DNA of 64,000 nucleotides from Peribacillus muralis (GTDB lineage Bacteria; Bacillota; Bacilli; Bacillales; DSM-1321): NCBI RefSeq assembly GCF_001645685.2, contig NZ_CP017080.1, positions 1,788,001 through 1,852,000 on the forward strand, read 5' to 3'. How positions within the stretch are numbered: the stretch's first letter is position 1; each line of letters begins with the position of its first letter. The notes under the pieces are model-generated. The model searched no databases. It was not told the origin of the DNA and worked only from the letters and a program-made list of their open reading frames with translations. Both the position numbers and the translations under genes were made by a program. Below are positions 25,304-34,868 of the stretch, one piece after another.

Positions 25304-26653
25304 ATGATGACTTTTATTGATAAGTATATTATGCCAGGAGCTGTAAAGGTAGGAAATAACCGGCATCTGCTTGCGATTCGTGACGCATTGATTGGAATGA
25401 TAGCGATTACAATGATCGGATCATTTGCGGTCCTGTTCAATAATCTTGGGCAAGTCATCAAGCCTTATGGAAGAATGATGGAGGCCATTTTCGGTCCCGC
25501 ATGGAATACGCTCGGCGGTGATATTTGGTTCGGGACCTTTGCATTCATGACGGTATTCGCCGTATTTGGCATTTCTTATAAACTAGCAAGATCTTACGGC
25601 GATGATGGCTTTGAAGCGATGTTGGTATCAGCGGCATGTTTCTTCTTGCTATTGCCTCAAATCGGTAATGTCACATTGACCATCGATGATAAGGCCGTTT
25701 CAGGCGGGGCTTGGGGATTCGTCAGCGTGAATTATTTTAATGCCACCGCCCTATTTACAGGTATAGTCGTTGCCTTAATTGCGACTGAAATATTCGTGAG
25801 GCTTTCACGGGTGAAATATTTAGTCATTAAGCTGCCGGATGGAGTTCCTCCAGCTGTAGCCAGGTCGTTTGCCAAGTTAATTCCTGGGATGGCCACAATC
25901 TTTGCCGCTGGCTTGTTCGGACTGCTATTTCGCAAAGCTACGGATGGGCAGGTGTTGAATGATTGGCTGAGCAAGGTAATCGTATCTCCCTTACAAAGTG
26001 CGGTAGACTCATTGCCATTCGCAATTTTATTAGTATTTCTTGTTCATTTATTATGGATGATTGGTTTGCACGGACCAAATATCCTTGGCGGAATAACGAC
26101 TCCGCTTTTTGAAAGTTCGGGAGTGAAGAATATCGATTTGTATGCTAAAGGTGTCAAAGATCTGGACCAGTATGGTGTGTTGGCAGGCTCTTTCCTTGAT
26201 GCATTCGTTTATTTAGGAGGGTCTGGGGCAACATTGGGGCTTATCATTGCCATGATCATTGCAGGACGAAAACGCTATAAACAGATGATTGCGCTCGGAG
26301 GGGCACCCGGGGTGTTCCAAATTAACGAACCGATTCTTTTCGGATTGCCAATCGTTTTGAATCCAATGTGGTTCATTCCTTTTGTTCTCGGTCCGGTAAT
26401 TACAACCGTGATTTCTTATATTGCCGTAAGCAGCGGAATGGTTTTTCCAATCGTAGCCAAGATACCTTGGGTTACACCTCCGATCGTGGGAGGATTCCTG
26501 GCAACTGGAGGTCACGTATCTGGAGCTATATTGGCAGCAATCAATTTAGTCATTTCAACTGCGATTTATTTACCGTTTGTTTATGCCCAGGTGAAGATTG
26601 ATACAAAAAATAAAACAGAGCTAACGAAAGATTCAGAAACGTTAAGCGTATAA
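25304..26653 (+). CDS. chbC: PTS lactose/cellobiose-class IIC permease
   Basis: The 449-residue membrane permease has about ten helices. The IIC signatures include LHGPNILGGITTPLFES, GGSGATLGL and the NEPILFGLPIVLNPM loop that lines the sugar site. It carries the disaccharide across the membrane while IIB phosphorylates it. It starts four bases after the IIB gene with an AAGGA ribosome site. Confidence 0.92.
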   Translation: MMTFIDKYIMPGAVKVGNNRHLLAIRDALIGMIAITMIGSFAVLFNNLGQVIKPYGRMMEAIFGPAWNTLGGDIWFGTFAFMTVFAVFGISYKLARSYGDDGFEAMLVSAACFFLLLPQIGNVTLTIDDKAVSGGAWGFVSVNYFNATALFTGIVVALIATEIFVRLSRVKYLVIKLPDGVPPAVARSFAKLIPGMATIFAAGLFGLLFRKATDGQVLNDWLSKVIVSPLQSAVDSLPFAILLVFLVHLLWMIGLHGPNILGGITTPLFESSGVKNIDLYAKGVKDLDQYGVLAGSFLDAFVYLGGSGATLGLIIAMIIAGRKRYKQMIALGGAPGVFQINEPILFGLPIVLNPMWFIPFVLGPVITTVISYIAVSSGMVFPIVAKIPWVTPPIVGGFLATGGHVSGAILAAINLVISTAIYLPFVYAQVKIDTKNKTELTKDSETLSV

Positions 26654-26663
26654 GAAAGCAGTG

Positions 26664-27017
26664 ATGAAAATGGAAAAAGAAGAATTATACCAGTTATCGT
26701 TTCAATTGATTTTATATAGCGGCAATGCGAGAAGCTTTGCAATGGAAGCGATGCAGGAAGCGAAAAAAAGAAACTTTGAATCTGCCCGTTCAAAAATTGC
26801 CGAGTCGGAATCCGAACTACTGCAAGCCCATAAATATCAAACGCAATTAATCCATGCTGAGGCAGGCGGGGACCACTTTGAACTTCCCATTCTCCTGGTC
26901 CATGCACAGGATCATCTCATGACAGCGATGACATTGAAGGATCTTGCGATTGAAATGATCGATCTACGCGAAGAATTCTCACATGCAGGTACTGTGAAGG
27001 AGGGAACTGCGGAATGA
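26664..27017 (+). CDS. chbA: PTS lactose/cellobiose-class IIA component
   Basis: A helical protein of about 117 residues forming the family's trimeric IIA. The phospho-histidine lies in the LLVHAQDHLM helix. The ribosome site is weak, and ATG 26664 or 26670 could be the start. Its TGA overlaps the ATG of the glycosidase gene (ATGA), indicating coupled translation. Confidence 0.88.
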   Translation: MKMEKEELYQLSFQLILYSGNARSFAMEAMQEAKKRNFESARSKIAESESELLQAHKYQTQLIHAEAGGDHFELPILLVHAQDHLMTAMTLKDLAIEMIDLREEFSHAGTVKEGTAE

Positions 27018-28357
27018 GCAAGGGATTGAAGATTGTTACAATAGGCGGAGGATCAAGCTATACTCCAGAGCTGATCGAAGGCTTCATTAAGTATCATGAG
27101 GAGCTTCCTGTAAGTGAAATTTGGCTAGTGGATATCGAAGCGGGTAAGGAAAAACTTGAAATCGTCGGGGATTTGGCAAGAAGGATGATAGAAAAGGCTG
27201 GGGTCAATATAGAAGTGCACCTGACATTAGATAGAAAGAAAGCGCTTAAAAATGCGGATTACGTCACGACACAGCTCCGGGTCGGCCAGCTTGCTGCTAG
27301 AGCTCTTGATGAGAAGATTCCTTTGAAGCACGGAGTCATCGGACAGGAGACAAACGGACCTGGCGGGCTTTTCAAAGCTTTTAGAACGATTCCCGTCATA
27401 CTTGATATAGCGCGTGAGATGGAAGAGGTTTGTCCGGATGCTTGGCTGATCAACTTCACCAACCCTGCCGGAATGGTAACGGAAGCCGTTCTTCGTCACA
27501 GTAATATTACCAAAATCATTGGACTATGCAATGTCCCGATTGGCATGGAGCGAGGAGTGGCGGATTTAATGGGCGTGGAGCCATCAAGAGTCCGGATCGA
27601 CTTTGCGGGGTTGAACCATATGGTTTACGGATTGGATGTATTCGTTGATGGGGAAAGTGTCAAGGATCAAATCATCAAACTGATTACAGATCCTGCAAAA
27701 GCCGTCACGATGAAGAATATCCATGCAATGGGATGGGAGCCGGAATTCCTAAAGGCGTTGAATCTGTTTCCATGTCCATACCATAATTACTATTATAAAA
27801 CGGGAGATGTGCTTGCCCAGGAATTGAAGGATGCAGAAAATGGGGAAACGCGTGCTGAGGTTGTCCAAAGGCTTGAAGCAGAATTATTCGAGCTATATAA
27901 AGACAAGGACCTGGCGATCAAGCCGCCGCAGCTGGAAGAGCGTGGCGGAGCATACTACAGTGATGCTGCCGTAAGGTTAATTCGCTCGATGCATACCGAT
28001 AAATGCGATATTCAAGCTGTCAATACCATCAACCAAGGTTCCATCGAAGGCATCCCGTATGAATCGGCCATTGAAACCAGCTGTGTAATAACGAAAGACG
28101 GTCCGAAGCCGATCAATGTCGGAAAGCTTCCAGTGGCTGTCAGGGGATTGATCCAGCAGATTAAATCATTCGAAAGAGTGGCCATCGAAGCTGCAGTCAC
28201 AGGGAACTATGATACTGCATTGCTTGCCTTGACGATTAATCCGTTAGTTCCAAGTGATCGTGTTGCGAAACTTATTCTTGACGAAATGCTTGAAGCGCAC
28301 AAAGACTATTTGCCTCAGTTTTTCGAGGAAAAGGAGTTGCAGGATAATTTATCATGA
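27014..28357 (+). CDS. chbF: GH4 6-phospho-beta-glucosidase
   Basis: The 447-residue NAD- and Mn-dependent glycosidase of family GH4 cleaves phosphorylated disaccharides after PTS import. The N-terminal dinucleotide motif is TIGGGSSYTPEL. The metal-binding cysteine and histidine lie in GLCNVPIGM and FAGLNHMVYG. GQETNGPGGLFKAFRTIP is a family landmark. It overlaps neighbours on both sides by four bases, so the operon is tightly coupled. With ChbG beside it, 6-phospho-chitobiose is the probable substrate; cellobiose-6-phosphate remains possible. Confidence 0.9.
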   Translation: MSKGLKIVTIGGGSSYTPELIEGFIKYHEELPVSEIWLVDIEAGKEKLEIVGDLARRMIEKAGVNIEVHLTLDRKKALKNADYVTTQLRVGQLAARALDEKIPLKHGVIGQETNGPGGLFKAFRTIPVILDIAREMEEVCPDAWLINFTNPAGMVTEAVLRHSNITKIIGLCNVPIGMERGVADLMGVEPSRVRIDFAGLNHMVYGLDVFVDGESVKDQIIKLITDPAKAVTMKNIHAMGWEPEFLKALNLFPCPYHNYYYKTGDVLAQELKDAENGETRAEVVQRLEAELFELYKDKDLAIKPPQLEERGGAYYSDAAVRLIRSMHTDKCDIQAVNTINQGSIEGIPYESAIETSCVITKDGPKPINVGKLPVAVRGLIQQIKSFERVAIEAAVTGNYDTALLALTINPLVPSDRVAKLILDEMLEAHKDYLPQFFEEKELQDNLS

Positions 28358-29085
28358 ATGAAGTTCTAATAAATGCAGATGACTTCGGGTTAACTAAAGC
28401 GGTGAATTATGGAATTTTGGATAGCCACAAGTATGGAATTGTCAATTCGACGACGATTATGATGAATGCAAAAGCGACGGAGCATGCGATAGAAATCGCC
28501 AAGAAAACACCATCCTTGAGAGTGGGCATACACTTAGTGCTGACATGGGGGAAACCTTTGTTGAGCGACGTACCGAGCTTGGTTGATGAAACTGGAAACT
28601 TCAAGAAACAAGGAGTGGTATATGGCAATCCCGGTGATATCTCCTTGGCTGAGTTGGAGCGGGAGTGGTCGGCACAGATCGAAAGGTTCCTGGAATTCGG
28701 GCTCTTTCCAACTCATTTTGACAGTCATCATCATGTACATGGGATAAAAGCTTTTCTGCCGGTTATTCGAAGGCTGTCGGAGAAATACCGATTGCCGGTT
28801 CGTAATGCCGGGGAGCACTTTGCCGGGATTCAAACCGTTACAGATATCTTCCTGGATGACTTTTATGGAGATATGGTTGTTGAAGATTATTTTGAAAACT
28901 TAAAGGGAAGGGTAATCGATGGAGCAAGTGTGGAAATAATGACTCATCCGGCCTATCTGGATGAAGAATTATTTGCTGTTTCCTCTTATAACGATAAACG
29001 CTTAAGAGAAACGAGCATTTTGGTTAATGCTAAATTGCCAGAAGGATTTTTCCTTAGATTCAGCATCAATCAAGTTAAGATCTGA
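28354..29085 (+). CDS. chbG: ChbG/YdjC carbohydrate deacetylase
   Basis: The 243-residue protein has the ChbG/YdjC fold. The metal-binding aspartates are in INADDFGLT and histidines in FDSHHHVHG, with TMMNAKATEHA-like and IMTHPAYLDE segments later. In E. coli ChbG removes one acetyl group from chitobiose-6-phosphate so that the GH4 enzyme can act. Its presence as the last gene here, overlapping the GH4 gene by ATGA, argues for chitooligosaccharide use. Confidence 0.9.
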   Translation: MNEVLINADDFGLTKAVNYGILDSHKYGIVNSTTIMMNAKATEHAIEIAKKTPSLRVGIHLVLTWGKPLLSDVPSLVDETGNFKKQGVVYGNPGDISLAELEREWSAQIERFLEFGLFPTHFDSHHHVHGIKAFLPVIRRLSEKYRLPVRNAGEHFAGIQTVTDIFLDDFYGDMVVEDYFENLKGRVIDGASVEIMTHPAYLDEELFAVSSYNDKRLRETSILVNAKLPEGFFLRFSINQVKI

Positions 29086-29108
29086 ATGTATAAACGGTAA
29101 TCCATTCC

Positions 29109-29143
29109 AAAAAGGACCATTCATTTAATGAATGGTCCTTTTC
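29109..29143 (+). terminator. Bidirectional terminator between chbG and ndh
   Basis: AAAGGACCATTCA and TGAATGGTCCTTT form a perfect 13-bp stem with T-runs on both strands. It serves the convergent chb operon and yjlC-ndh. Confidence 0.85.
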
Positions 29144-29163
29144 AATATCAAAGATTCTTTATT

Positions 29164-30345
29164 TTAATACGCCAAGCTATATAGTGCTTTGATGTGTGAT
29201 AGGTAGCGGATATTACTTGCTTCCTTCATCAAAGTGGCTGGCAGGCCTTTCAGGGCTGTGTTGTTAGCTCCGACGGTTGCCACGGCATCCTTACGGCCAA
29301 GGCTCGCAAGTGTGCCTGAGTTTACAGGCGTGAATACTTCAAGCTTTTTGCCTTCGAACGCTGCATATAGGTTATAGCCGACAAGCTCACCCATTTGCCA
29401 TGCGTTTTGTGCCGTTGGCGCGTATGGACGTCCGCCTTCTGGAGGGAAAGCAAGGGCGCTGTCACCGACAACGAATACGTCGTTATGTGATGTCGATTGC
29501 AGGTATTCATTAACCGCTGCTTTGCCGCGATCCACTTCAAGGCCTGATTCGCCTACGATAGGAAGAGCCGCAACCCCGCCTGTCCAAACAAGCGTATTGG
29601 CTGTGATCGTTTGGCCGTCCTTCAATTCGATTTGGTTGCCTTTTACACCCGTAACAGGAAGGCTTGTCAAGAATTCGACGCCTCGCGCTTGCAAGCTTGT
29701 CATGGCCCGGTCGATTAGGTGATCAGGCAATACAGGAAGGATTTTTGGACCAGCTTCGACAAGCTTGATTTTCAAATCCTTGTAGTCGACGCCGAATTTT
29801 TTGGCGATTTTAGGGAAATGATCGACGATTTCACCAATCAGTTCGACGCCAGTCAAGCCGCCGCCCCCGATGACGATGGTGGCATCGGCTTCATTTTTCG
29901 TTTGGGCATATTCACGAATGCGATCTTCGATATGCTTGTAAATTTGGTTCGCATCTTTCACCGATTTCAAGACCATGCTGTTTTCTTCCAGTCCTGGAAT
30001 GCCGAAGAATCCAGTTTGGCTTCCTAAAGCGACAACAAGGGCATCGTAAGATAAAGTGGAACCGTTGGAAAGCTTCACTTCTTTTTTATCGACGGAGAAA
30101 GACTCCACTTTGGCAATGGCAAGGTCGATATCTTTTCCTTTGAAAAGCTTTTCCAAAGGAATCGAAACAGCTTGCTCGGAAATGGAACCGCCGGCAAGAC
30201 GGTGCAATTCCGTGATGATTTGGTGTGTTGGAAATTGGTTCACCACGGTAACCTGCACTTGATCTTTCGTGTAATATTCACGTACGGACAACGCAGATAG
30301 CAACCCAGCGTATCCTGCACCTAAGATGACGATTTGTTTTGACAT
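29164..30345 (-). CDS. ndh: Type II NADH dehydrogenase
   Basis: A single-subunit flavoprotein of 393 residues that passes electrons from NADH to menaquinone at the inner membrane face without pumping protons. The FAD motif is VILGAGYAGLLSAL, and the NADH motif is IGGGGLTGVELIGE. VVGDSALAFPPEGGRPYAPTAQNA is the usual second FAD motif. The C-terminus has the short amphipathic membrane-binding tail. It follows a DUF1641 gene as in B. subtilis yjlC-yjlD(ndh). A Rex operator was looked for upstream but not seen. Confidence 0.94.
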   Translation of the reverse strand: MSKQIVILGAGYAGLLSALSVREYYTKDQVQVTVVNQFPTHQIITELHRLAGGSISEQAVSIPLEKLFKGKDIDLAIAKVESFSVDKKEVKLSNGSTLSYDALVVALGSQTGFFGIPGLEENSMVLKSVKDANQIYKHIEDRIREYAQTKNEADATIVIGGGGLTGVELIGEIVDHFPKIAKKFGVDYKDLKIKLVEAGPKILPVLPDHLIDRAMTSLQARGVEFLTSLPVTGVKGNQIELKDGQTITANTLVWTGGVAALPIVGESGLEVDRGKAAVNEYLQSTSHNDVFVVGDSALAFPPEGGRPYAPTAQNAWQMGELVGYNLYAAFEGKKLEVFTPVNSGTLASLGRKDAVATVGANNTALKGLPATLMKEASNIRYLSHIKALYSLAY

Positions 30346-30376
30346 AGATAATCCCCGTCCTTACTGATTGAAAGTT

Positions 30377-30820
30377 TTATTTTAGGTTTTTACGTTCTGA
30401 TGAAACTTCAAGGAATGCTTGTGCAAAACGGAAAAGCTTTTGTGCCTCCGGGTCCTTCATCATTCTTAACAGTCCAAAAAGACCGATTACATCATGATTC
30501 GCTTCTGCACGATCCTTCGCTTCGATTGCAGTAGCCGCAAGACCTTTCACGGAATCGACCACAGGTGTCGCGATTTCCGAAATGGCACTGACGGTATCGT
30601 TTTTCAGGACATCATCCGTTGCCACCGATTGGGCGAAATCATACGACTTTGTTAAAATATTCACTAACTCAGTCAGTTTTGGAAGCTGATCGACTAACGT
30701 AGTGAGGGATTCCTGAACCTCAGGCTTTAATAACTGATCAAGGATATCCAATTTTTCTTGATTTGCAGAAATATTAAGTGTTTCTTGTTCAGGTTTGGAT
30801 TTTGTAATTACATCTACCAT
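30377..30820 (-). CDS. DUF1641 protein, YjlC-like
   Basis: The 147-residue largely helical protein has the DUF1641 signature near its end (GLFGLLRMMKDPEAQKLFRFAQAFLE). B. subtilis YjlC precedes ndh in the same way. Its biochemical role is unknown; an effect on NDH-2 is inferred from the conserved linkage. The ribosome site AAGGGGA precedes the ATG, and the ndh gene begins 31 bp downstream. Confidence 0.85.
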   Translation of the reverse strand: MVDVITKSKPEQETLNISANQEKLDILDQLLKPEVQESLTTLVDQLPKLTELVNILTKSYDFAQSVATDDVLKNDTVSAISEIATPVVDSVKGLAATAIEAKDRAEANHDVIGLFGLLRMMKDPEAQKLFRFAQAFLEVSSERKNLK

Positions 30821-30879
30821 ATCTGATTCCCCTTTTAGCTGAATTTATTTTTATTTATATAGTTTCCGTCGATACTACA

Positions 30880-30908
30880 ATCATACGACTCTAATCTCTT
30901 AATTTCAA
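30880..30908 (-). promoter_or_regulatory. Predicted promoter of yjlC-ndh
   Basis: On the minus strand TTGAAA and TATGAT are separated by 17 bp, about 60 bp upstream of the DUF1641 start. No TTGTGAA-type Rex half-sites were found nearby. Confidence 0.6.
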
Positions 30909-31917
30909 ATGAATTTTACTTGATGTGGATATAATTTTAGCAAGGTAATTAGGTATGTGAGGATATATATGGAATTTACTTTCCTTTCTAAAGGAATTTG
31001 GAAGATATTCTCGTTACTATCCTTTTAGAAAGGGATTTCATAGGGGGTATTTTCAGAACATGATTAATACTGGATGTGGAATTTACAAATAATGGAGATG
31101 AAATAAATCTACTATTTATTATATTCATAGTGTACGCGCCTCAAGTACATTCATATCATGCGCTTGCACAGCTCTTTTGCAAAATGGAGCGTTAAAATTT
31201 GCCAATACGTTATTGGCTTATTTTTTTCTCAAATAGCATAAATAAAGGTAGCGGAATTGGAGATGATGCCCTTGGTAGAACACAGGATATTAAAGATTCG
31301 TGGGGGAATAATCGAAGTTTCTTCTAGCTATGGTGAAAAATATAGTAAGTGGAGTTGTACTGCAAAACTACTCAATAGTTCTATTGTATGGACAAGAATA
31401 AGGTTCGTGCAGAGACCGTTTCAATGAGCGGATTGTTAATTGCTTATGATGGCAATGAATTTTTATGAGATGGCGAGAATTCAAACAAATGGTTTGGAGC
31501 CCTCCATTGTTTATTTGCATGAATACGGAAGAAGGGAGATCGCACTTCAGGGGGAATGGTTATTCGTATTTTACAAGACTTGGATTGCATTCGCTTATTT
31601 TCATGCTTGTTTTTTATATCTTTATTGATGAAATGCTTATTCATTTCTCTTTTAATGGAAAGAAATCGCAACAAAATTGTAAAAAAATATCAGAAAAAAA
31701 CTGAAAAAAATGGTAAAATTATGTTAGTATATTTTAAAAAAGTGGTATGTTTTAAATTCAAATGAATAATTTATTCTTCAAGGATCTCCAACGGAATAAG
31801 ATCATTAGTTCTCCAGATAATGCGGGAACCACGTTCCAATGGTTTCGTTGAAAATGAATGAGGGAATCAGTCTGTCAGGTTGGAAGTTATGAAAATAAAT
31901 GAAATGGAGATGGTAGA
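30909..31917. other. Long intergenic region with decayed sequence
   Basis: About 1 kb without a secure gene. It holds an imperfect inverted repeat (CCTTTCTAAAGG near 30985 and CCTTTTAGAAAGG near 31022) and a terminator at 31199-31229. Overlapping short frames occur at 31390-31704 with no good starts. One frame (about 31388-31468) encodes KVRAETVSMSGLLIAYDGNE and then stops, suggesting remnants of a lost gene upstream of the SUKH gene. Confidence 0.4.
31199..31229 (+). terminator. Orphan terminator hairpin
   Basis: GCCAATA (31201-31207) pairs with TATTGGC (31211-31217), followed by TTATTTTTTT. No intact gene ends before it. Confidence 0.55.
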
Positions 31918-32373
31918 ATGGTGAATATTACTGGATATGGAAAAGCGACACAAGCAGCAGTGAAGGGTTTTCAGGAATTTGTAGGTTTTGAAATTCCTGA
32001 AGATTACAAACAATTTCTCCTACAGTATAATGGCGGCACGACAGAGGTACAAAACAGCAAGTTTTATGTAGATACACTGGATACCCTCGTTTGCTTAAAT
32101 ATTCTCTATGGATTGGATCTTCAGGATAAAGGACTGGATTTACGGAAGTGGCATGAAGAAAAGAAAGAAGACTTACATAAGAATTGCATCATCATTGGTA
32201 ATGATACGTGTGCAGGGAAGATCTTGCTGATAAATAACGAAGAGGAAAAGGGAGTTTACTTCTGGGATCAAGGTTGGTATTCGGATCCATCAAGCCAGGA
32301 TGAAAATATATATAAAGTTGCAGAGAGTTTTCAATCTTTTATCGAGGGATTGAAAATCCCGGAAGAAATCTAA
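31918..32373 (+). CDS. SMI1/KNR4 (SUKH-1) family protein
   Basis: The 151-residue protein shows the SUKH fold signatures IPEDYKQFLLQYNGGTTE near residue 28 and GVYFWDQGW with the following SFQSFIEGL. SUKH proteins are the commonest immunity proteins of bacterial polymorphic toxins and contact-dependent inhibition systems. No toxin, LXG or WXG gene is next to it. It is therefore an orphan, perhaps protecting against toxins of relatives or left from a lost locus. It has its own terminator. Confidence 0.85.
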   Translation: MVNITGYGKATQAAVKGFQEFVGFEIPEDYKQFLLQYNGGTTEVQNSKFYVDTLDTLVCLNILYGLDLQDKGLDLRKWHEEKKEDLHKNCIIIGNDTCAGKILLINNEEEKGVYFWDQGWYSDPSSQDENIYKVAESFQSFIEGLKIPEEI

Positions 32374-32387
32374 ATTTATATGAATCC

Positions 32388-32420
32388 CCTTGATTGGCTC
32401 AGACCTTTCAAGGTTTTTTA
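32388..32420 (+). terminator. Terminator of the SUKH gene
   Basis: CCTTGA pairs with TCAAGG and is followed by TTTTTTA. The stem is short but the position after the stop is apt. Confidence 0.6.
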
Positions 32421-32505
32421 TTGTCATTTATAAGTAAAGTGAGTTTGATGCTATTTAAATGGATAGGATGGCAGGAGTCTTTGGCAACTCATGGGGGTGG
32501 AGAAG

Positions 32506-32634
32506 ATGTGTGTGCAAGCAAGCAGTGATCATGGCTTGTTGAATGTTAATCTGCAGCATCAGGAGCGTGCTTGGGAAACAGACGGGCAGCAGTGGCGATT
32601 TATGTTCATTTTCGGGAAATATGAAATTGGTTAA
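32506..32634 (+). CDS. Possible 42-aa protein
   Basis: ATG follows GGTGGAGA and opens a frame of 42 codons (MCVQASSDHGLLNVNLQHQE and on). An in-frame ATG at 32491 is also available. No family is recognised and composition is not clearly coding. Confidence 0.25.
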   Translation: MCVQASSDHGLLNVNLQHQERAWETDGQQWRFMFIFGKYEIG

Positions 32635-32639
32635 AAGGT

Positions 32640-33084
32640 CCTATTGCCTTCCAATGATTAAATTTTTGGGGGAAGTATGCAGCCAAGAGGAGTAAAAAGG
32701 GCATATAATTAGCTGGAACGAAAAAATATTGTAATATTTTCATGTAAAGGGTAAAATTATATATTTGAAACGTAAGAAATGAAAATGACTTCTCTTCATT
32801 TTTTCCCTTTATATATAAAAATATAGTAAAATAATAATCATTTGGAAATAAAAAGTTTTATTGGGGATTTTTAATGAATCCGCGCAGCTTAGATTAGCAG
32901 ATAAAAAGATATATAATCAAAAAAAGATATGGGTATATTGTTATTTATTTCATTAATTTTAGTGCGGTTTACCTGCTGTTAACGTGAGATGTGGATGTTC
33001 TTCTATTTGTTTTTCCCTTTATATAGTAAACTCAGAATAAGTTCGTTAACTTTTAACTGCTAGAGACGAGGTAAGTTTAATCCT
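32640..33084. other. AT-rich leader region of the sensor kinase
   Basis: About 445 bp without a gene. TTTTTCCCTTTATATA occurs twice (32800-32815 and 33010-33025), each followed by TAGTAAA, with an 8-bp insertion in the first copy. This is a duplicated element close to the expected promoter of the kinase. Confidence 0.45.
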
Positions 33085-34407
33085 ATGAAAAATAAAAAGT
33101 TAAGGGCATTTCTTTATTTGACCATCCTTTTATTAATTGCTTTCATTCTTCTGAATATGTTTTCTACCTATTTAAGTATTAAAAATTCCGTTCAAAAATC
33201 GATTGCAAATCAAAACTTGGTAGCAGCCCGATCCATTGCCGATTCAATGGATGTAAAGGCTTATGAGCGCTTTCTTAATAACCAAGTAAAGAGCCCGGAA
33301 TATAAGGATATTAAAGCTTACTTAGAGGATGCAAGAGAAAAAATCGGAGCTTTGTATGTTTATACCATCATGGTGGATAATCCGAAGGTGTCAAGAGCCA
33401 TGATTACAGGCTTTTCTAAAGATCATAAAGGGGATTTTCCGATTGGAGGAGTGTGTACAGTGCCTCCAAAGCAGGTCCAACAGGCCTATCAAGGTAAGAG
33501 TTTTATTACCGGGATACTGGATGATCCGGAGTATGGGGATTATTTGACTGTCGGAGTGCCGATCGAAAATCAAGATGGCTCGATTATAGGCTTTTTAGGA
33601 ATCGATGTAAGTGCTGATAATATAAACTCCATTAATGGAAAGGTATTAAGAAGCAGTATTGCCATCCTCGTTTATAATGGAGGATTTGTTATTATGCTGC
33701 TGGTCACCTTTTTTGTCGTTCAAAAATGGTATCAAAAAGAATTGACGCGTGAAGTTGGGGATACAGAGGATACTTATCAATCAGAATTCCAATCACTCAT
33801 AGCTTCAGTCCGATCATTAAGGCATGATTTTTCCAATCATATTCAGGTGATACATGGTCTTCTTAAGTTGGAGGAGAATGATAAAGCACTCGATTATTTA
33901 ACAGGTTTATCAAAAGAGGTACATTCAATCGGTTCGATGAAGCTGGATGTAACCCATCCGGGCTTATCCGTCCTGTTAGAGACAAAAAAGCTCTCGGCCC
34001 AGAATTATAACATCGATATTGAAATAGATGTTTCACCTAACTCGTTTAACAGGGTGAAAACGATCGATTTGATTAAGCTATTATCAAATGTCATTGATAA
34101 TGCCATTGAAGCGACGGTTGAATTGCCTGAGCAGGAACGACGGATGAATATTGCCTGCAAAGCTGATGATGAAAAATATAGCTTTAGGGTCACGAACACC
34201 GGACCAATGATATCAGCATTCGATCAGGAAAATATTTTCATCAGCGGATTTTCAACCAAAAAGCCTCAAAAGGGCAAGGTGCGCGGTCAAGGATTATTCA
34301 TCGTTAAAGACTTAATCAACAGATATGATGGAGAGATTCAGGTGCAATCCAATGAGAAGGAAACTTCAGTAACGATGATGATACCTGTTAATGGAAGACC
34401 GGTCTGA
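33085..34407 (+). CDS. Orphan Spo0B/CitA-type sensor histidine kinase
   Basis: The 440-residue membrane kinase has helices at about 9-30 and 195-215 enclosing an extracytoplasmic sensor region of about 165 residues, probably a Cache/PAS-like fold. The SPOB_a-type dimerisation box has the phospho-acceptor in LRHDFSNHIQVIHGLL. The HATPase domain has NVIDNAIEATVE and GQGLFIVKDLI. The H-box type is that of CitA/DcuS/AgrC-like kinases. No response regulator is adjacent. The partner and ligand are unknown. Confidence 0.88.
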   Translation: MKNKKLRAFLYLTILLLIAFILLNMFSTYLSIKNSVQKSIANQNLVAARSIADSMDVKAYERFLNNQVKSPEYKDIKAYLEDAREKIGALYVYTIMVDNPKVSRAMITGFSKDHKGDFPIGGVCTVPPKQVQQAYQGKSFITGILDDPEYGDYLTVGVPIENQDGSIIGFLGIDVSADNINSINGKVLRSSIAILVYNGGFVIMLLVTFFVVQKWYQKELTREVGDTEDTYQSEFQSLIASVRSLRHDFSNHIQVIHGLLKLEENDKALDYLTGLSKEVHSIGSMKLDVTHPGLSVLLETKKLSAQNYNIDIEIDVSPNSFNRVKTIDLIKLLSNVIDNAIEATVELPEQERRMNIACKADDEKYSFRVTNTGPMISAFDQENIFISGFSTKKPQKGKVRGQGLFIVKDLINRYDGEIQVQSNEKETSVTMMIPVNGRPV

Positions 34408-34458
34408 TTGGGATAGAGTGCGGCGAAAACATTAAGCTGTAAAACCCGACTGGGCTTA

Positions 34459-34496
34459 AAAAGGATGATTTCGATTATCGCGGAATCATTCCTTTT
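34459..34496 (+). terminator. Terminator of the sensor kinase gene
   Basis: AAGGATGATT-TCG pairs with CGG-AATCATTCCTT, followed by TTATG. The following 34500-34868 stretch holds no recognisable gene. Confidence 0.6.
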
Positions 34497-34868
34497 ATGT
34501 ACTTCCTAATACAAAAACAAGCTATCCATCGAGAGTTCACCTTACAAGTACAATGGATGTTCACTGTACTGATGTAGTGTAATAGTTTATCTTTTTCATT
34601 ATTTTAAATGGCCCTCCCTCAATTCCGCTTCGATAAAACCTTCTAAAATAAGTTGTATATATATTGCCATCGACATTTGGCTCCACCCTAATGGAACACT
34701 CCTCTTATCAAGCAACAACTTAAGATTGAGCGTGAGCAGATCTTTACATGATTTTCAGGTAAATGGGCTGAATAAAAAGGTCGTAAATGGAGATAATGGA
34801 TGGATGTTTAGCTGCTTTCAACGAGATTATGTTAAGATAGGGAAAAAATCATATAAGGCAGTGAGAAT

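Noticed and set aside
30821..30960. Rex operator before yjlC-ndh
   Set aside because: B. subtilis has one, so I looked for TTGTGAA...TTCACAA, but no convincing match is present.
31465..31704. 79-codon frame with a hydrophobic part
   Set aside because: No ribosome site, overlapping alternative frames and A-rich end. It is treated as part of decayed DNA.
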